A DNA stretch of 51,392 nt from Coriobacteriia bacterium. GTDB taxonomy: Bacteria > Actinomycetota > Coriobacteriia > Coriobacteriales > Eggerthellaceae. Position numbers and translations under genes: made by a program. Positions 43,493 to 51,391 of the stretch are shown here, one piece after another. The notes under the pieces are model-generated. The model was not told where the DNA came from and searched no databases. It saw only the letters and a program-made list of their open reading frames with translations. Position 1 is the stretch's first letter. The number at the start of each line of letters is the position of its first letter. The stretch is from NCBI GenBank assembly GCA_030537355.1, contig JAUNNF010000011.1:1-51392 (forward strand), written 5' to 3'.

Positions 43493-44603
43493 TTTCTTGA
43501 TCTACATTAAAATAATCTAAGACAGTAGCTGATATATCACAAAAACCTAATCTTGTACCTAAGTTGAAAGGTTTAATTTTATCTCCTGTAATTATCATGG
43601 GCACATATTCTCTTGAATGATCTGTAGATTGTATAAATCCCGGATCGCATCCATGGTCTGCAGTTATTATTAATATGTCGTCTTTCCTCATTTTGTTTAA
43701 AAATGATGGGAGCCATGTATCAAATTCACTCATGGCTTTGGCATATCCGTCTATATCGTTTCGATGACCGTATTTCATGTCAAAATCTACGAGGTTAATA
43801 AAGCAGAGTCCTTCGAAATTTCTGTCAGCCATTTTGAGCGTTACTTCCATCCCGTGTGTATTGCTTTGAGTACGGTTTAGCTCGCTTATACTTTTACCAG
43901 CGAATATATCATAGATTTTGCCTACAGATAATGTATCAAAATTTGCTTTTTTCAGTAAATCTAACATGGTTGTTTTAGGTGGCTCTAACGAGAAATCATG
44001 CCTGTTTGCTGTTCGCTCATATGGCCATTCTCCTTTGAATGGACGAGCAATTATTCTGCCAACGCTTAACATATCTCTAGCAATTTCACAATATTTATAT
44101 AATTCAGGAACTGGTATTACGTCTTCATGAGCAGCAATTTGAAATACTGAATCTGCTGATGTGTATACAATTAAATTTCCAGTTTCTACTTGCTCACGAC
44201 CATAATCTTTAATTACTTCTGTGCCAGAATAAGTTTTATTACATAGAGCACGTTTTCCTGTTTTTTTCTCGAATTCTTGTATGATTTCTTTTGGAAAACC
44301 ATTTGGATATGTAGGTAAGGGCTTATTTGACACAATACCTGCTATTTCCCAATGACCAATTGTTGTATCTTTTCCCATAGAGCGTTCTTGTAGTCTTGCT
44401 ATAGAAGCACAGGGATTATCTATTCCGCATTCAACGCCATCAATATTAAAAAGTCCTAGTTGTTCTAAGTTAGGGCAACTAAAGTATTTGCTTTTTCTAA
44501 TAGAGGCAAGGGTATTGGCACCAACGTCACCAAATTTATCAGCGTCAGGCTCATATCCTATGCCCATACTGTCAAGTACAATTATGAACGCGCGTTTACT
44601 CAT
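43455..44603 (-). CDS. deoB: Phosphopentomutase
   Basis: A 382-residue alkaline-phosphatase-superfamily metalloenzyme interconverting (deoxy)ribose-1- and -5-phosphates. Metal and active-site motifs are VLDSMGIGYEPDADKFGDVGANTL at the N-terminus, the phosphothreonine loop RSMGKDTTIGHWEIAG, and FVNLVDFDMKYGHRND-like INLVDFDMKYGHRNDI with ITADHGCDP. It follows deoD by an ATGA overlap and is the last gene of deoC-deoD-deoB. Its 3' end lies inside the P-type ATPase gene (38-base overlap). Confidence 0.94.
   Translation of the reverse strand: MSKRAFIIVLDSMGIGYEPDADKFGDVGANTLASIRKSKYFSCPNLEQLGLFNIDGVECGIDNPCASIARLQERSMGKDTTIGHWEIAGIVSNKPLPTYPNGFPKEIIQEFEKKTGKRALCNKTYSGTEVIKDYGREQVETGNLIVYTSADSVFQIAAHEDVIPVPELYKYCEIARDMLSVGRIIARPFKGEWPYERTANRHDFSLEPPKTTMLDLLKKANFDTLSVGKIYDIFAGKSISELNRTQSNTHGMEVTLKMADRNFEGLCFINLVDFDMKYGHRNDIDGYAKAMSEFDTWLPSFLNKMRKDDILIITADHGCDPGFIQSTDHSREYVPMIITGDKIKPFNLGTRLGFCDISATVLDYFNVDQETTEGVSFLSSVV
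43475..43498. terminator. bidirectional hairpin in the ATPase/deoB overlap
   Basis: Outer arms AAGAAAC (43475-43481) and GTTTCTT (43492-43498) enclose inner ACC/GGT around TTC, with one bulged A. On the minus strand the hairpin is followed by TTCT, so it should terminate deoB. On the plus strand it spans the ATPase TAG codon and ends in TTTCTT. One structure may serve both convergent genes. Confidence 0.55.
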
Positions 44604-45379
44604 CGAATGTAATACTGTCCTTCGTTGTTGTAGAACTCTTTTGCATGGTATGACTTAACTACAGTGTCAAGTCCTATTTTTATCATAGAATCCATTTTTG
44701 TTTCACGTTCTTTGCTTGACATTATTTCATCTGGGTAGACAAAACTATCACTGACAGTTGCTATAGCAACAGCTTTTTTTCCAAGCCATGCAGCATTGCA
44801 ATATAGAGCGGCTGCTTCCATTTCGACTCCCAGCACGCCTAAATGTTGCCAAGATTTTAAATGATTGTTTGGTGAGTAGAATCTGTCACTGGATAAGATA
44901 TTTCCCATTGCAAAACGACACTTGTTGTTAATTAATGATTCGTAAGCAAGTGTTACTAGCATTGGGTTGGCAGTTGCTGCAAACTCTCCATCAATATCAT
45001 ATTGTTTAGAGAAGTTTCCGTTTGTGCTTGCAGACATGGCTAATACCATGTCACCAATATGTAATTTTTTACTAAAACCACCGATGGATCCTATTCTTAT
45101 GATTGTTTCTACTCCGTAATATTTAAAAAGCTCATATGAATAGATAGCAATGGAGGGTTGACCCATGCCTGAACCCATAACTGAAATGCGTTCACCATTA
45201 AAGTAGCCTGTGTAGCCTTGTATGTTTCTAACGTTGTTAACAAGTTTTACATCCTCAAGTGCATTTTCGGCAATGTATTTAGCACGGAGAGGGTCTCCTG
45301 GCATCAACACTGCTTTAGCAAAATCTCCGTATTCTGCCTCAATATGAGGTGTTGGAATGTGTGGGTGTTTTTTTGACAT
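44600..45379 (-). CDS. deoD: Purine nucleoside phosphorylase, DeoD type
   Basis: A 259-residue hexameric-type phosphorylase splitting purine (deoxy)nucleosides with phosphate. Motifs are HIEAEYGDFAKAVLMPGDPLRAKYIAE (phosphate loop), GSGMGQPS, RIGSIGG, and the base/ribose pocket GVEMEAAALY followed by TVSDSF. It has a C-terminal extension of about 15 residues beyond the usual end. It begins immediately after the deoC TAA and ends in TGA overlapping deoB. Confidence 0.94.
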   Translation of the reverse strand: MSKKHPHIPTPHIEAEYGDFAKAVLMPGDPLRAKYIAENALEDVKLVNNVRNIQGYTGYFNGERISVMGSGMGQPSIAIYSYELFKYYGVETIIRIGSIGGFSKKLHIGDMVLAMSASTNGNFSKQYDIDGEFAATANPMLVTLAYESLINNKCRFAMGNILSSDRFYSPNNHLKSWQHLGVLGVEMEAAALYCNAAWLGKKAVAIATVSDSFVYPDEIMSSKERETKMDSMIKIGLDTVVKSYHAKEFYNNEGQYYIR

Positions 45380-46030
45380 TTAGCTCATCTCCTTTGCAAT
45401 TTTAACTATTCTGCTTGTGCCTAATCTAGAAGCTCCTAAGTTAATAAATTTTTCAGCATCATCTAAGCTACTAATTCCGCCTGCTGCTTTGATTTTTACT
45501 TTTGGTCCTACGTGTTTTGAAAATAATTCGATATCCTCAAATGTGGCACCAGCTGTACTGAAACCAGTTGAGGTTTTGATATAGTCAGCATTTGCGTTTG
45601 TAACTAGTTCACACATTTTTATTTTTTCTTCTTCTGTGAGCAAACAAGTTTCGATTATTACTTTTAAAATCTTTTCATTTGATATAGATCTTAAAGCTTT
45701 AATTTCGTTTTCTACATACTCGTAGTCTTTTTCTTTGAGCTTACCTACATTTATTACCATGTCAATTTCGTTAGCGCCATTTTCAATTGCTTCCTGCGCT
45801 TCAAAAACTTTAGCGCTTGTTGTCATGTTTCCATTAGGGAATCCAATTACAGTACAAATATTTAAGTCGGGTTTATATATGTGAGCTGGAGCTACATAGC
45901 ATTGCGGAATACAAACAGAAGCAGTTTTATATTTGATTCCGTCATCACAAATTTGTTTGATTTCTTCCCATGTTGCAGTCTGTAAAAGTAAAGTATGATC
46001 ACATTTACTTAGAATTTCCTTAATATCCAT
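45380..46030 (-). CDS. deoC: Deoxyribose-phosphate aldolase
   Basis: A 216-residue class I aldolase cleaving 2-deoxyribose-5-phosphate to glyceraldehyde-3-phosphate and acetaldehyde. The Schiff-base lysine is in [11 protein letters not shown], and the second catalytic lysine is in [19 protein letters not shown] also matches. ATG at 46030 is supported by AGGAG five bases upstream; the open frame extending to 46144 runs through the promoter and is rejected. It is the first gene of the deo operon and is divergent from the nucleoside transporter. Confidence 0.94.
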   Translation of the reverse strand: MDIKEILSKCDHTLLLQTATWEEIKQICDDGIKYKTASVCIPQCYVAPAHIYKPDLNICTVIGFPNGNMTTSAKVFEAQEAIENGANEIDMVINVGKLKEKDYEYVENEIKALRSISNEKILKVIIETCLLTEEEKIKMCELVTNANADYIKTSTGFSTAGATFEDIELFSKHVGPKVKIKAAGGISSLDDAEKFINLGASRLGTSRIVKIAKEMS

Positions 46031-46061
46031 AATTTCTCCTATTTTTTTTATTACGACGGGA

Positions 46062-46078
46062 AAATTATAGCATAATTT
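46062..46078. promoter_or_regulatory. palindrome over the deoC extended -10 (putative operator)
   Basis: AAATTAT-AGC-ATAATTT is a perfect 7+7 palindrome (46062-46078). On the minus strand TGC directly followed by TATAAT (46072-46064) is an extended -10 promoter for deoC, entirely inside the palindrome. A repressor bound here would block deoC-deoD-deoB and could also affect the transporter promoter about 20 bases away. The regulator is not encoded in this window. Confidence 0.5.
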
Positions 46079-46128
46079 AAAATTGATTATGATAAAATTC
46101 GTTCCGTCTTTGAGTATCGAAAGGTAGA

Positions 46129-47418
46129 ATGTATATGGATCCATTGTGTTTAGTATTTAACATTGTAGGAATTGCAGTGTTTTTAGGAATCGCGTTCGTT
46201 CTCTCTAAGAAAAAGAAAAAAATCCCATGGATTAGTGTTGGTTTAATTATTGCACTAAATCTCATTTTATCATGGTTTTTCTTAACAATTCCTGCAGGTC
46301 AAGCTGCTATCCAAGCAGCAACTGATGGCTTTACTGCACTTGTTAATGCGTCCTATGATGGCGTAAGATTTGCTTTTGGTGATGCTTTTAATAGTATTCC
46401 GGGGTTACAAGACGCACTAAACGGTGCAGAAAACGTAAAGGCTTTTGTGTTTTTTGCCTCAGCGCTATTGCCAGTTATCGTTATAGTCCCTCTATTTGAT
46501 ATTCTTACTTATTTTGGAATTTTGCCATTTATTATCAAATGGGTAGGTAAGGCAATTGCTGTTGTTACTCGCCGTCCTAAATTTGAAGCATTTTTCGCAA
46601 TTGAGATGATGTTTCTAGGCAACACTGAGGTTATAGCAGCTTCTCGTTTTCAGATTGTAAAGCTTTCAAAACAGCGTTGTCTAACTATTGCAATGATGTC
46701 AATGAGTTGCGTTACAGCTTCCCTTATTGGTGCATATACTCAGATGATGCCTGGAAAATTTATTTTAACGGCAATTCCACTAAATGTATTAAATGCTTTA
46801 ATGGTTGCTGCCATTTTGAATCCTTATGATGTTAGCAAGAAAGACGATGAAATTGCTACTTTATATGAAAAAGGGCAGAAGAAGGAACCTTTCTTCTCAT
46901 ACTTAGGTAATTCAATTTTAAATTCTGGTAAATTGGTTTTAATTATTGTAGCTAACGTAATTGCATTTGTTGGACTTGCTTCTATTATTAATTTGCTCCT
47001 CGGATTATTTAATCCTCTCATCCATATGACAGGGCTTCAGTGGGATTTGTCCCTAGAAAACCTGTTAGGTCTTGTTATGTATATACCGGCATGCTTGCTT
47101 GGTCTTCCAATAGGCGATGCAAATACAATGGAACTCGCTAAATATATGGGAACTAAGCTTGTCACAAACGAGTTTGTTGTAATGGGTCAATTACAACCAA
47201 TTATTGCTGATTTTGGAAACCACTTCCAATGTGTAACTACTGTTTTCTTAACATCTTTTGCCAATTTTTCAACAGTAGGCATGATTATAGGATGCTTTAA
47301 AGGTATGGTCGGGGACGATGAAAACGATCATATTTCGAAAAATGTATTGCATATGTTTGTAGCTGGTATATTAGTATCATGCTTAAGTGCTGCTATAGCA
47401 GGCTTATGGGTTTGGTAA
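46129..47418 (+). CDS. nupC: Nucleoside permease, CNT/NupC family
   Basis: A 429-residue concentrative nucleoside transporter. It has about ten membrane helices, with the CNT motifs [29 protein letters not shown] (family GxTEs-type nucleoside site) and the C-terminal [33 protein letters not shown] region. Start is ATG at 46129 (GAAAGG four bases before) or ATG at 46135. It diverges from the deo operon, so it probably imports the nucleosides that deoD, deoB and deoC break down. prs follows 22 bases later. Confidence 0.9.
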   Translation: MYMDPLCLVFNIVGIAVFLGIAFVLSKKKKKIPWISVGLIIALNLILSWFFLTIPAGQAAIQAATDGFTALVNASYDGVRFAFGDAFNSIPGLQDALNGAENVKAFVFFASALLPVIVIVPLFDILTYFGILPFIIKWVGKAIAVVTRRPKFEAFFAIEMMFLGNTEVIAASRFQIVKLSKQRCLTIAMMSMSCVTASLIGAYTQMMPGKFILTAIPLNVLNALMVAAILNPYDVSKKDDEIATLYEKGQKKEPFFSYLGNSILNSGKLVLIIVANVIAFVGLASIINLLLGLFNPLIHMTGLQWDLSLENLLGLVMYIPACLLGLPIGDANTMELAKYMGTKLVTNEFVVMGQLQPIIADFGNHFQCVTTVFLTSFANFSTVGMIIGCFKGMVGDDENDHISKNVLHMFVAGILVSCLSAAIAGLWVW

Positions 47419-47440
47419 ATTTTAGGGAGGAGATTAACTT

Positions 47441-48415
47441 ATGACTGGTATGACCAAGTCAATGGTTCTGTTTTCAGGATCATGCAACCCAGAATTAGCT
47501 GAAGAAATTTCTGATATTTTAGGAGTTCCATTAGGCGATGAAGTTCTAGAGCAATTTGCAAATGGCGAGATTTATGCAAGGTATCCAAAAAGTATTCGAG
47601 GCGCAGATGTATTTATTATTCAATCTGTTGCAGGCGAGCATGTAAATGATGCTTTAATGGAATTGCTTGTTATGATAGATGCTGCTAAGCGTGCAAGTGC
47701 TAGAACAATAACAGCTGTTGTTGCTCATTATGGTTATGCTCGCCAAGATAGAAAAGCTTCTCCTCGTGAGCCAATTACGGCTAAATTAATAGCAAATCTA
47801 TTAACAGTTGCAGGTACAGATAGAATTATTACTGTTGATTTACATCAAGGACAAATTCAAGGATTTTTTGATATTCCTGTAAATCATTTAACCGCACTAC
47901 CAATACTGGTTGATTACTTTAAATCAAAAGATTTTGATAAAAAGTCAATGTGTGTTGTAAGCCCTGATCTCGGGCGAGCAAAAGCAGCTAAGAAGTTTGC
48001 TGATATGATGGAGTGCGATCTTGCAATTATGCATAAGGGTCGTCCTAAACACAATCAGGCAGAGATTACTGCTTTGATAGGTGACGTTGAAGGTAAAATT
48101 TGTATATTGAATGATGACATGATCGACACTGCAGGCTCTGTCGTAGCAGCTGTTGAGACACTACATAAAAAAGGTGCTAAGGAAGTATATGTTTGTGCAA
48201 CACATCCAGTTTTTTCTGGTCCTGCATATGACAGGCTAGAAGGATGCCCATATATAAAAGAAGTTGTTGTTACAAATACTATTCCAGTCCCTAAAGAAAA
48301 ACAAAAAGGTAAAATTCGTGTTGTATCAGTTGCATCTACATTTGCTCATGCAATAGAGCGAGTATATGCTAATGAGTCTATTGCTGAGTTATTTGACCCA
48401 GATTTTGTTTTGTAA
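47441..48415 (+). CDS. prs: Ribose-phosphate pyrophosphokinase (PRPP synthetase)
   Basis: A 324-residue class I enzyme making PRPP from ribose-5-phosphate and ATP. Motifs are FSGSCNPELAEEI, FANGEIYARYPKSIRGADVFIIQS, YGYARQDRK (ATP loop), TVDLHQGQIQGFFDIP and the PRPP signature ILNDDMIDTAGSVV. GGAGG lies about ten bases before the ATG. Position next to nupC and deo genes suggests that salvaged ribose-5-phosphate feeds PRPP, used by hpt elsewhere in the window. The stop overlaps the pth ATG (TAATG). Confidence 0.95.
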   Translation: MTGMTKSMVLFSGSCNPELAEEISDILGVPLGDEVLEQFANGEIYARYPKSIRGADVFIIQSVAGEHVNDALMELLVMIDAAKRASARTITAVVAHYGYARQDRKASPREPITAKLIANLLTVAGTDRIITVDLHQGQIQGFFDIPVNHLTALPILVDYFKSKDFDKKSMCVVSPDLGRAKAAKKFADMMECDLAIMHKGRPKHNQAEITALIGDVEGKICILNDDMIDTAGSVVAAVETLHKKGAKEVYVCATHPVFSGPAYDRLEGCPYIKEVVVTNTIPVPKEKQKGKIRVVSVASTFAHAIERVYANESIAELFDPDFVL

Positions 48416-48957
48416 TGATAGCTATTATTGGACTTGGAAATCCAGGCGAGGAATATGCTGACACCAGACACAATGCTGGTTTCAAAGCTATAGATATATT
48501 AGCTGATAGATTACATGCAAATTATTGGAAGGATGAATGTGGAGCTCTTGTAGCTCATTGTGACGATATTCTACTTGTTAAGCCTCAGGCGTTTATGAAT
48601 TTAAGTGGTGGTCCTGTTAAAAATATTACTGAGAAATATGAAATTGATGATTTGATTGTTGTTCATGACGATATCGATATCGCCTCAGGAAATGTTCGAG
48701 TAAAGCGAGGCGGTGGAAATGCAGGTCATAATGGTCTTAAATCCATAGATAATAAGCTAGGCTCTAAAGACTACATAAGAGTACGTGTTGGTATAGATAG
48801 CCCTCCTGGACGTATGCCTCTTGTTGATTATGTTTTAGGGGTACCTAAGGATGATGATTTTGTATCTGCATGCATTCGCGCTGCTGATGCAGTAGAGTAC
48901 CTCTTCAACCATTCAGTTGAAGAGGCTCAAAATAAATTTAACCAATCTGTCCAATAG
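48415..48957 (+). CDS. pth: Peptidyl-tRNA hydrolase
   Basis: A 180-residue enzyme releasing peptides from prematurely dropped peptidyl-tRNA. Catalytic His is in the N-terminal GLGNPGEEYADTRHNAGF, with the conserved KPQAFMNLSGGPV, HDDIDI and GGGNAGHNGLKSID segments. The final residues overlap convergent pfk by 20 bases, and a strong inverted repeat (48900-48925) lies in the last part of the coding region. It ends in TAG. Confidence 0.95.
   Translation: MIAIIGLGNPGEEYADTRHNAGFKAIDILADRLHANYWKDECGALVAHCDDILLVKPQAFMNLSGGPVKNITEKYEIDDLIVVHDDIDIASGNVRVKRGGGNAGHNGLKSIDNKLGSKDYIRVRVGIDSPPGRMPLVDYVLGVPKDDDFVSACIRAADAVEYLFNHSVEEAQNKFNQSVQ
48900..48925. terminator. 10-bp perfect hairpin in the 3' end of pth, just past the pfk stop
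   Basis: CCTCTTCAAC (48900-48909) and GTTGAAGAGG (48916-48925) are perfect complements around a six-base loop, with flanking GAG/CTC extending the stem across a bulge. It lies 12 bases beyond the pfk stop codon on the minus strand. There is no T tract on either side, so it may protect or process a 3' end rather than terminate by itself. Confidence 0.45.
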
Positions 48958-50134
48958 ATTTTAATAATTTCTTAAATTCTGGATTTTTAATATTATATGG
49001 TTTGCCACCAGCAATACGCTCGAATTCACAAGCACGAATAACATCTTTTTTATTTTCGTCTTGCCCGACAACTCCTCCGTGTCCTTTAATTGCACATTTT
49101 ACTGCATGCTTGCAACATTTTTTAATAAGTTGTAGGTCGCGTTTGCATGGTGCAGCTGCACGTGAATAATAACCACTCTTTTGAACCATAACTTTTTCAG
49201 CACCTATGCGTTTTGCAAATTGTTTTCCGAACCATTCACCAGGATTAACTTTGTCAAGTCTAGGATGGCCAAATGCATCCATCGGCACCTCTTCTCCTGA
49301 CTTTTTCATTTGCTGGATGATTTCTTTAACGCATGCACCTTCTGAAACAAAAATATTTACACAATCATTTTCTTTCATAACTTTTTTTAAGCGGGTAGCT
49401 TCTTTGGCAATGCTAATTTTCATTTCTGGAATGTAGACGGCATGTATATCTTGACGTGCTTTTGTCAAGTTAAACTGTGGTAAAAATTCGATTTGTTCGT
49501 TTAATAATTTTCTATATTCCATTGCAGTTTGAGCAGTTAGGTAACCACAATTTCTGCCCATAACTTCATGAATGATAAACATTCTAGGATTTGCAGAGTT
49601 CTCTTTTACTACGTTTGCGAAAAATTTTGCACCTTCTTCAGCTGCTGTCCAGGCACCTAAAGATTGCTTAATAGGGTACACATCATTATCAATTGTTTTA
49701 GGTAGTCCTACAACAGTTAAATTGTAATTGTTCTCTTTTAAGTATTTTGCGAGATCAGCTGCAGTTAATGACGTGTCGTCACCGCCTATTGTATGTAAGA
49801 CGTCAACACCATCTTTAACTAACTGGTCAGCGGCAACCTTTAGTGGATCTTGTCCTTTTTTTACGAGTTTTCGATTCTCGCAATCTTTAACATTTGTAAG
49901 TTTTACACGGCTATTACCAAGAGGTGAGCCACCGTGTTTTGTAAGAATTAAGGCATTGTCTCTAACCTTTTTTGTAACTTTAATAGAATCTCCAAGTAAT
50001 AAGCCTTTATAGCCATTTATGTAGCCAATCATTTGGATTTTTGGATCTAGCTTGTTATATTCGTCAATTAAATATCCGATTGAGCTAGATAAACAAGGAG
50101 CTAATCCTCCTGCTGTTAAAAATGCAACTTTCAT
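48938..50134 (-). CDS. Phosphofructokinase, pyrophosphate-dependent type by motif
   Basis: A 398-residue PFK-family enzyme phosphorylating fructose-6-phosphate. The phosphoryl-donor loop is GGDDTS with Asp where ATP enzymes have Gly, and the next motif is PKTIDND with Lys where ATP enzymes have Gly; both mark PPi as donor. EVMGRNCGYL and the C-terminal AAPCKRDLQL region also fit. The reaction is reversible, suiting both glycolysis and gluconeogenesis. ATG at 50134 follows GGAGG by five bases; upstream in-frame ATGs lie in the promoter region. Donor specificity is inferred from sequence. Confidence 0.9.
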   Translation of the reverse strand: MKVAFLTAGGLAPCLSSSIGYLIDEYNKLDPKIQMIGYINGYKGLLLGDSIKVTKKVRDNALILTKHGGSPLGNSRVKLTNVKDCENRKLVKKGQDPLKVAADQLVKDGVDVLHTIGGDDTSLTAADLAKYLKENNYNLTVVGLPKTIDNDVYPIKQSLGAWTAAEEGAKFFANVVKENSANPRMFIIHEVMGRNCGYLTAQTAMEYRKLLNEQIEFLPQFNLTKARQDIHAVYIPEMKISIAKEATRLKKVMKENDCVNIFVSEGACVKEIIQQMKKSGEEVPMDAFGHPRLDKVNPGEWFGKQFAKRIGAEKVMVQKSGYYSRAAAPCKRDLQLIKKCCKHAVKCAIKGHGGVVGQDENKKDVIRACEFERIAGGKPYNIKNPEFKKLLKSIGQIG

Positions 50135-50162
50135 TTTTACCTCCATCTTTAATTGTGCTTCT

Positions 50163-50170
50163 ATTATAAT
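50163..50170. promoter_or_regulatory. overlapping divergent -10 pair (ATTATAAT) between pfk and the solute-binding protein gene
   Basis: ATTATAAT again provides a reverse TATAAT (50168-50163) for pfk and a forward TATAAT (50165-50170) for the solute-binding protein. The offset is identical to the pair at 9761-9768. The forward element is 13 bases before the ATG, giving a very short leader; an overlapping TATAAA at 50170-50175 would give a leaderless start. Confidence 0.55.
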
Positions 50171-50183
50171 ATAAAAATAGGAC

Positions 50184-51371
50184 ATGAATATCACAAGAAG
50201 AAATTTTTTAATTGGCGGCGCAGCTACACTCGGAGCTTTAGGCTTTTACGCATGCACAAAGAAAACTAATACTAAAAACTTGCGTTGTGCGTTGGCTTAT
50301 TCTAGTGATAATTTTAGTCCTGTTGCTAATAAGGAAACTCTATCAATTGTTACCAATTCATATGTCTATGAAGGACTTTACAATCTAGACCATAAAACAA
50401 ATAGAATTTATAATGGCCTAGCCGCACTAGATCCAATAAAAATAGATAGCAATCATTATGAAATTGTTTTAAAAGATAATTTAAGATTTTCAAATGGTGA
50501 GGCTTTAACTGCACAAGATTGCGTCAACTCCTTTTCTTCTTTCAAAAAAGATGGTGTATTTAAGTATATGCTAGAGCCGTTATATGATATTAATATCAAA
50601 GACAATAAAACTTTAATTGTTAGTACTATATATGATTGCGGAAAAATCTTAAAAGACATCCTTGCTGTTTTTTGCGTTTACTCTAAAGACAATTTAGGCA
50701 GTGGACCTTATGCCTATCAAAATATAGATTCTTCGAAAATCGAATTTTGTCCTAATACATATTATGAGGGGAAGTTCCCTCCAGTTTATGAACATATGAC
50801 ATTTCATATTGAAAAGTCTGATACAGAACGAGCTAAAATGCTTATTTCTGATAATGTAGATGTTATCGAAAATTCGCAACCAGATAATATCGAAAAAAAT
50901 GGAGCAAAATTTGAAAGCAAAGAATCAACCTCGGCTACCTATGTTCGCTTTAATACAAATAAGCATTCACTGGACATTAGACAAGCAATTTTATACTCGA
51001 TAGACTCGCAAAAAATTATTAACGAGTGCTATTTCGGAAAAGGGAGTGTAGCAGATTCGGTTCTTCCTAAAACACACGAGGCATATAGGAGGGCCAAGCG
51101 AACATATACATATAATGTAATAGAGGCTAAGAAATTAGTACCACCAAACTATAAGATCAAATTATCTATAGTAGATGGATTTCCAAAAGCATTTTATGGC
51201 ATTATTGAGGACAATTTGGCAGATGTTGGTTTTTCTATAGAGTATGACGATACAAATCCAGATGTTGAGATAATTATGGGCGATACTGGTATGTATACAA
51301 ACAACGCAAGCATCATGATGTCCTATTGGTATGGGGCTGCGTATGCTAGTCTAAAAATGGCCAGTTTTTAA
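50184..51371 (+). CDS. Tat-lipoprotein ABC solute-binding protein (family 5), apparently C-terminally shortened
   Basis: A 395-residue extracellular binding protein of the peptide/nickel family. The N-terminus ITRRNFLIGG plus a hydrophobic run ending in FYAC suggests a Tat signal with lipid-anchored Cys24. LRFSNGEALTAQDCVNSF is the family's typical domain I segment. Members usually have 500 or more residues; here the frame stops soon after VGFSIEYDDTNPDVEI, within the terminal 54-bp repeat, so about 100-150 residues of the C-terminal lobe seem absent. No permease genes are in view. The real end may lie outside the window or be lost by rearrangement. Confidence 0.7.
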   Translation: MNITRRNFLIGGAATLGALGFYACTKKTNTKNLRCALAYSSDNFSPVANKETLSIVTNSYVYEGLYNLDHKTNRIYNGLAALDPIKIDSNHYEIVLKDNLRFSNGEALTAQDCVNSFSSFKKDGVFKYMLEPLYDINIKDNKTLIVSTIYDCGKILKDILAVFCVYSKDNLGSGPYAYQNIDSSKIEFCPNTYYEGKFPPVYEHMTFHIEKSDTERAKMLISDNVDVIENSQPDNIEKNGAKFESKESTSATYVRFNTNKHSLDIRQAILYSIDSQKIINECYFGKGSVADSVLPKTHEAYRRAKRTYTYNVIEAKKLVPPNYKIKLSIVDGFPKAFYGIIEDNLADVGFSIEYDDTNPDVEIIMGDTGMYTNNASIMMSYWYGAAYASLKMASF

Positions 51372-51391
51372 AAAGATTCTCATTGAAAAAT
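51338..51391. repeat. 54-bp terminal inverted repeat, right copy
   Basis: Exact reverse complement of bases 1-54. It contains the last ten codons and TAA of the solute-binding protein gene (stop at 51369-51371) plus 20 bases of downstream sequence. Because the left copy is not inside any such gene, at most one of the two contexts can be the native one. Confidence 0.9.
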
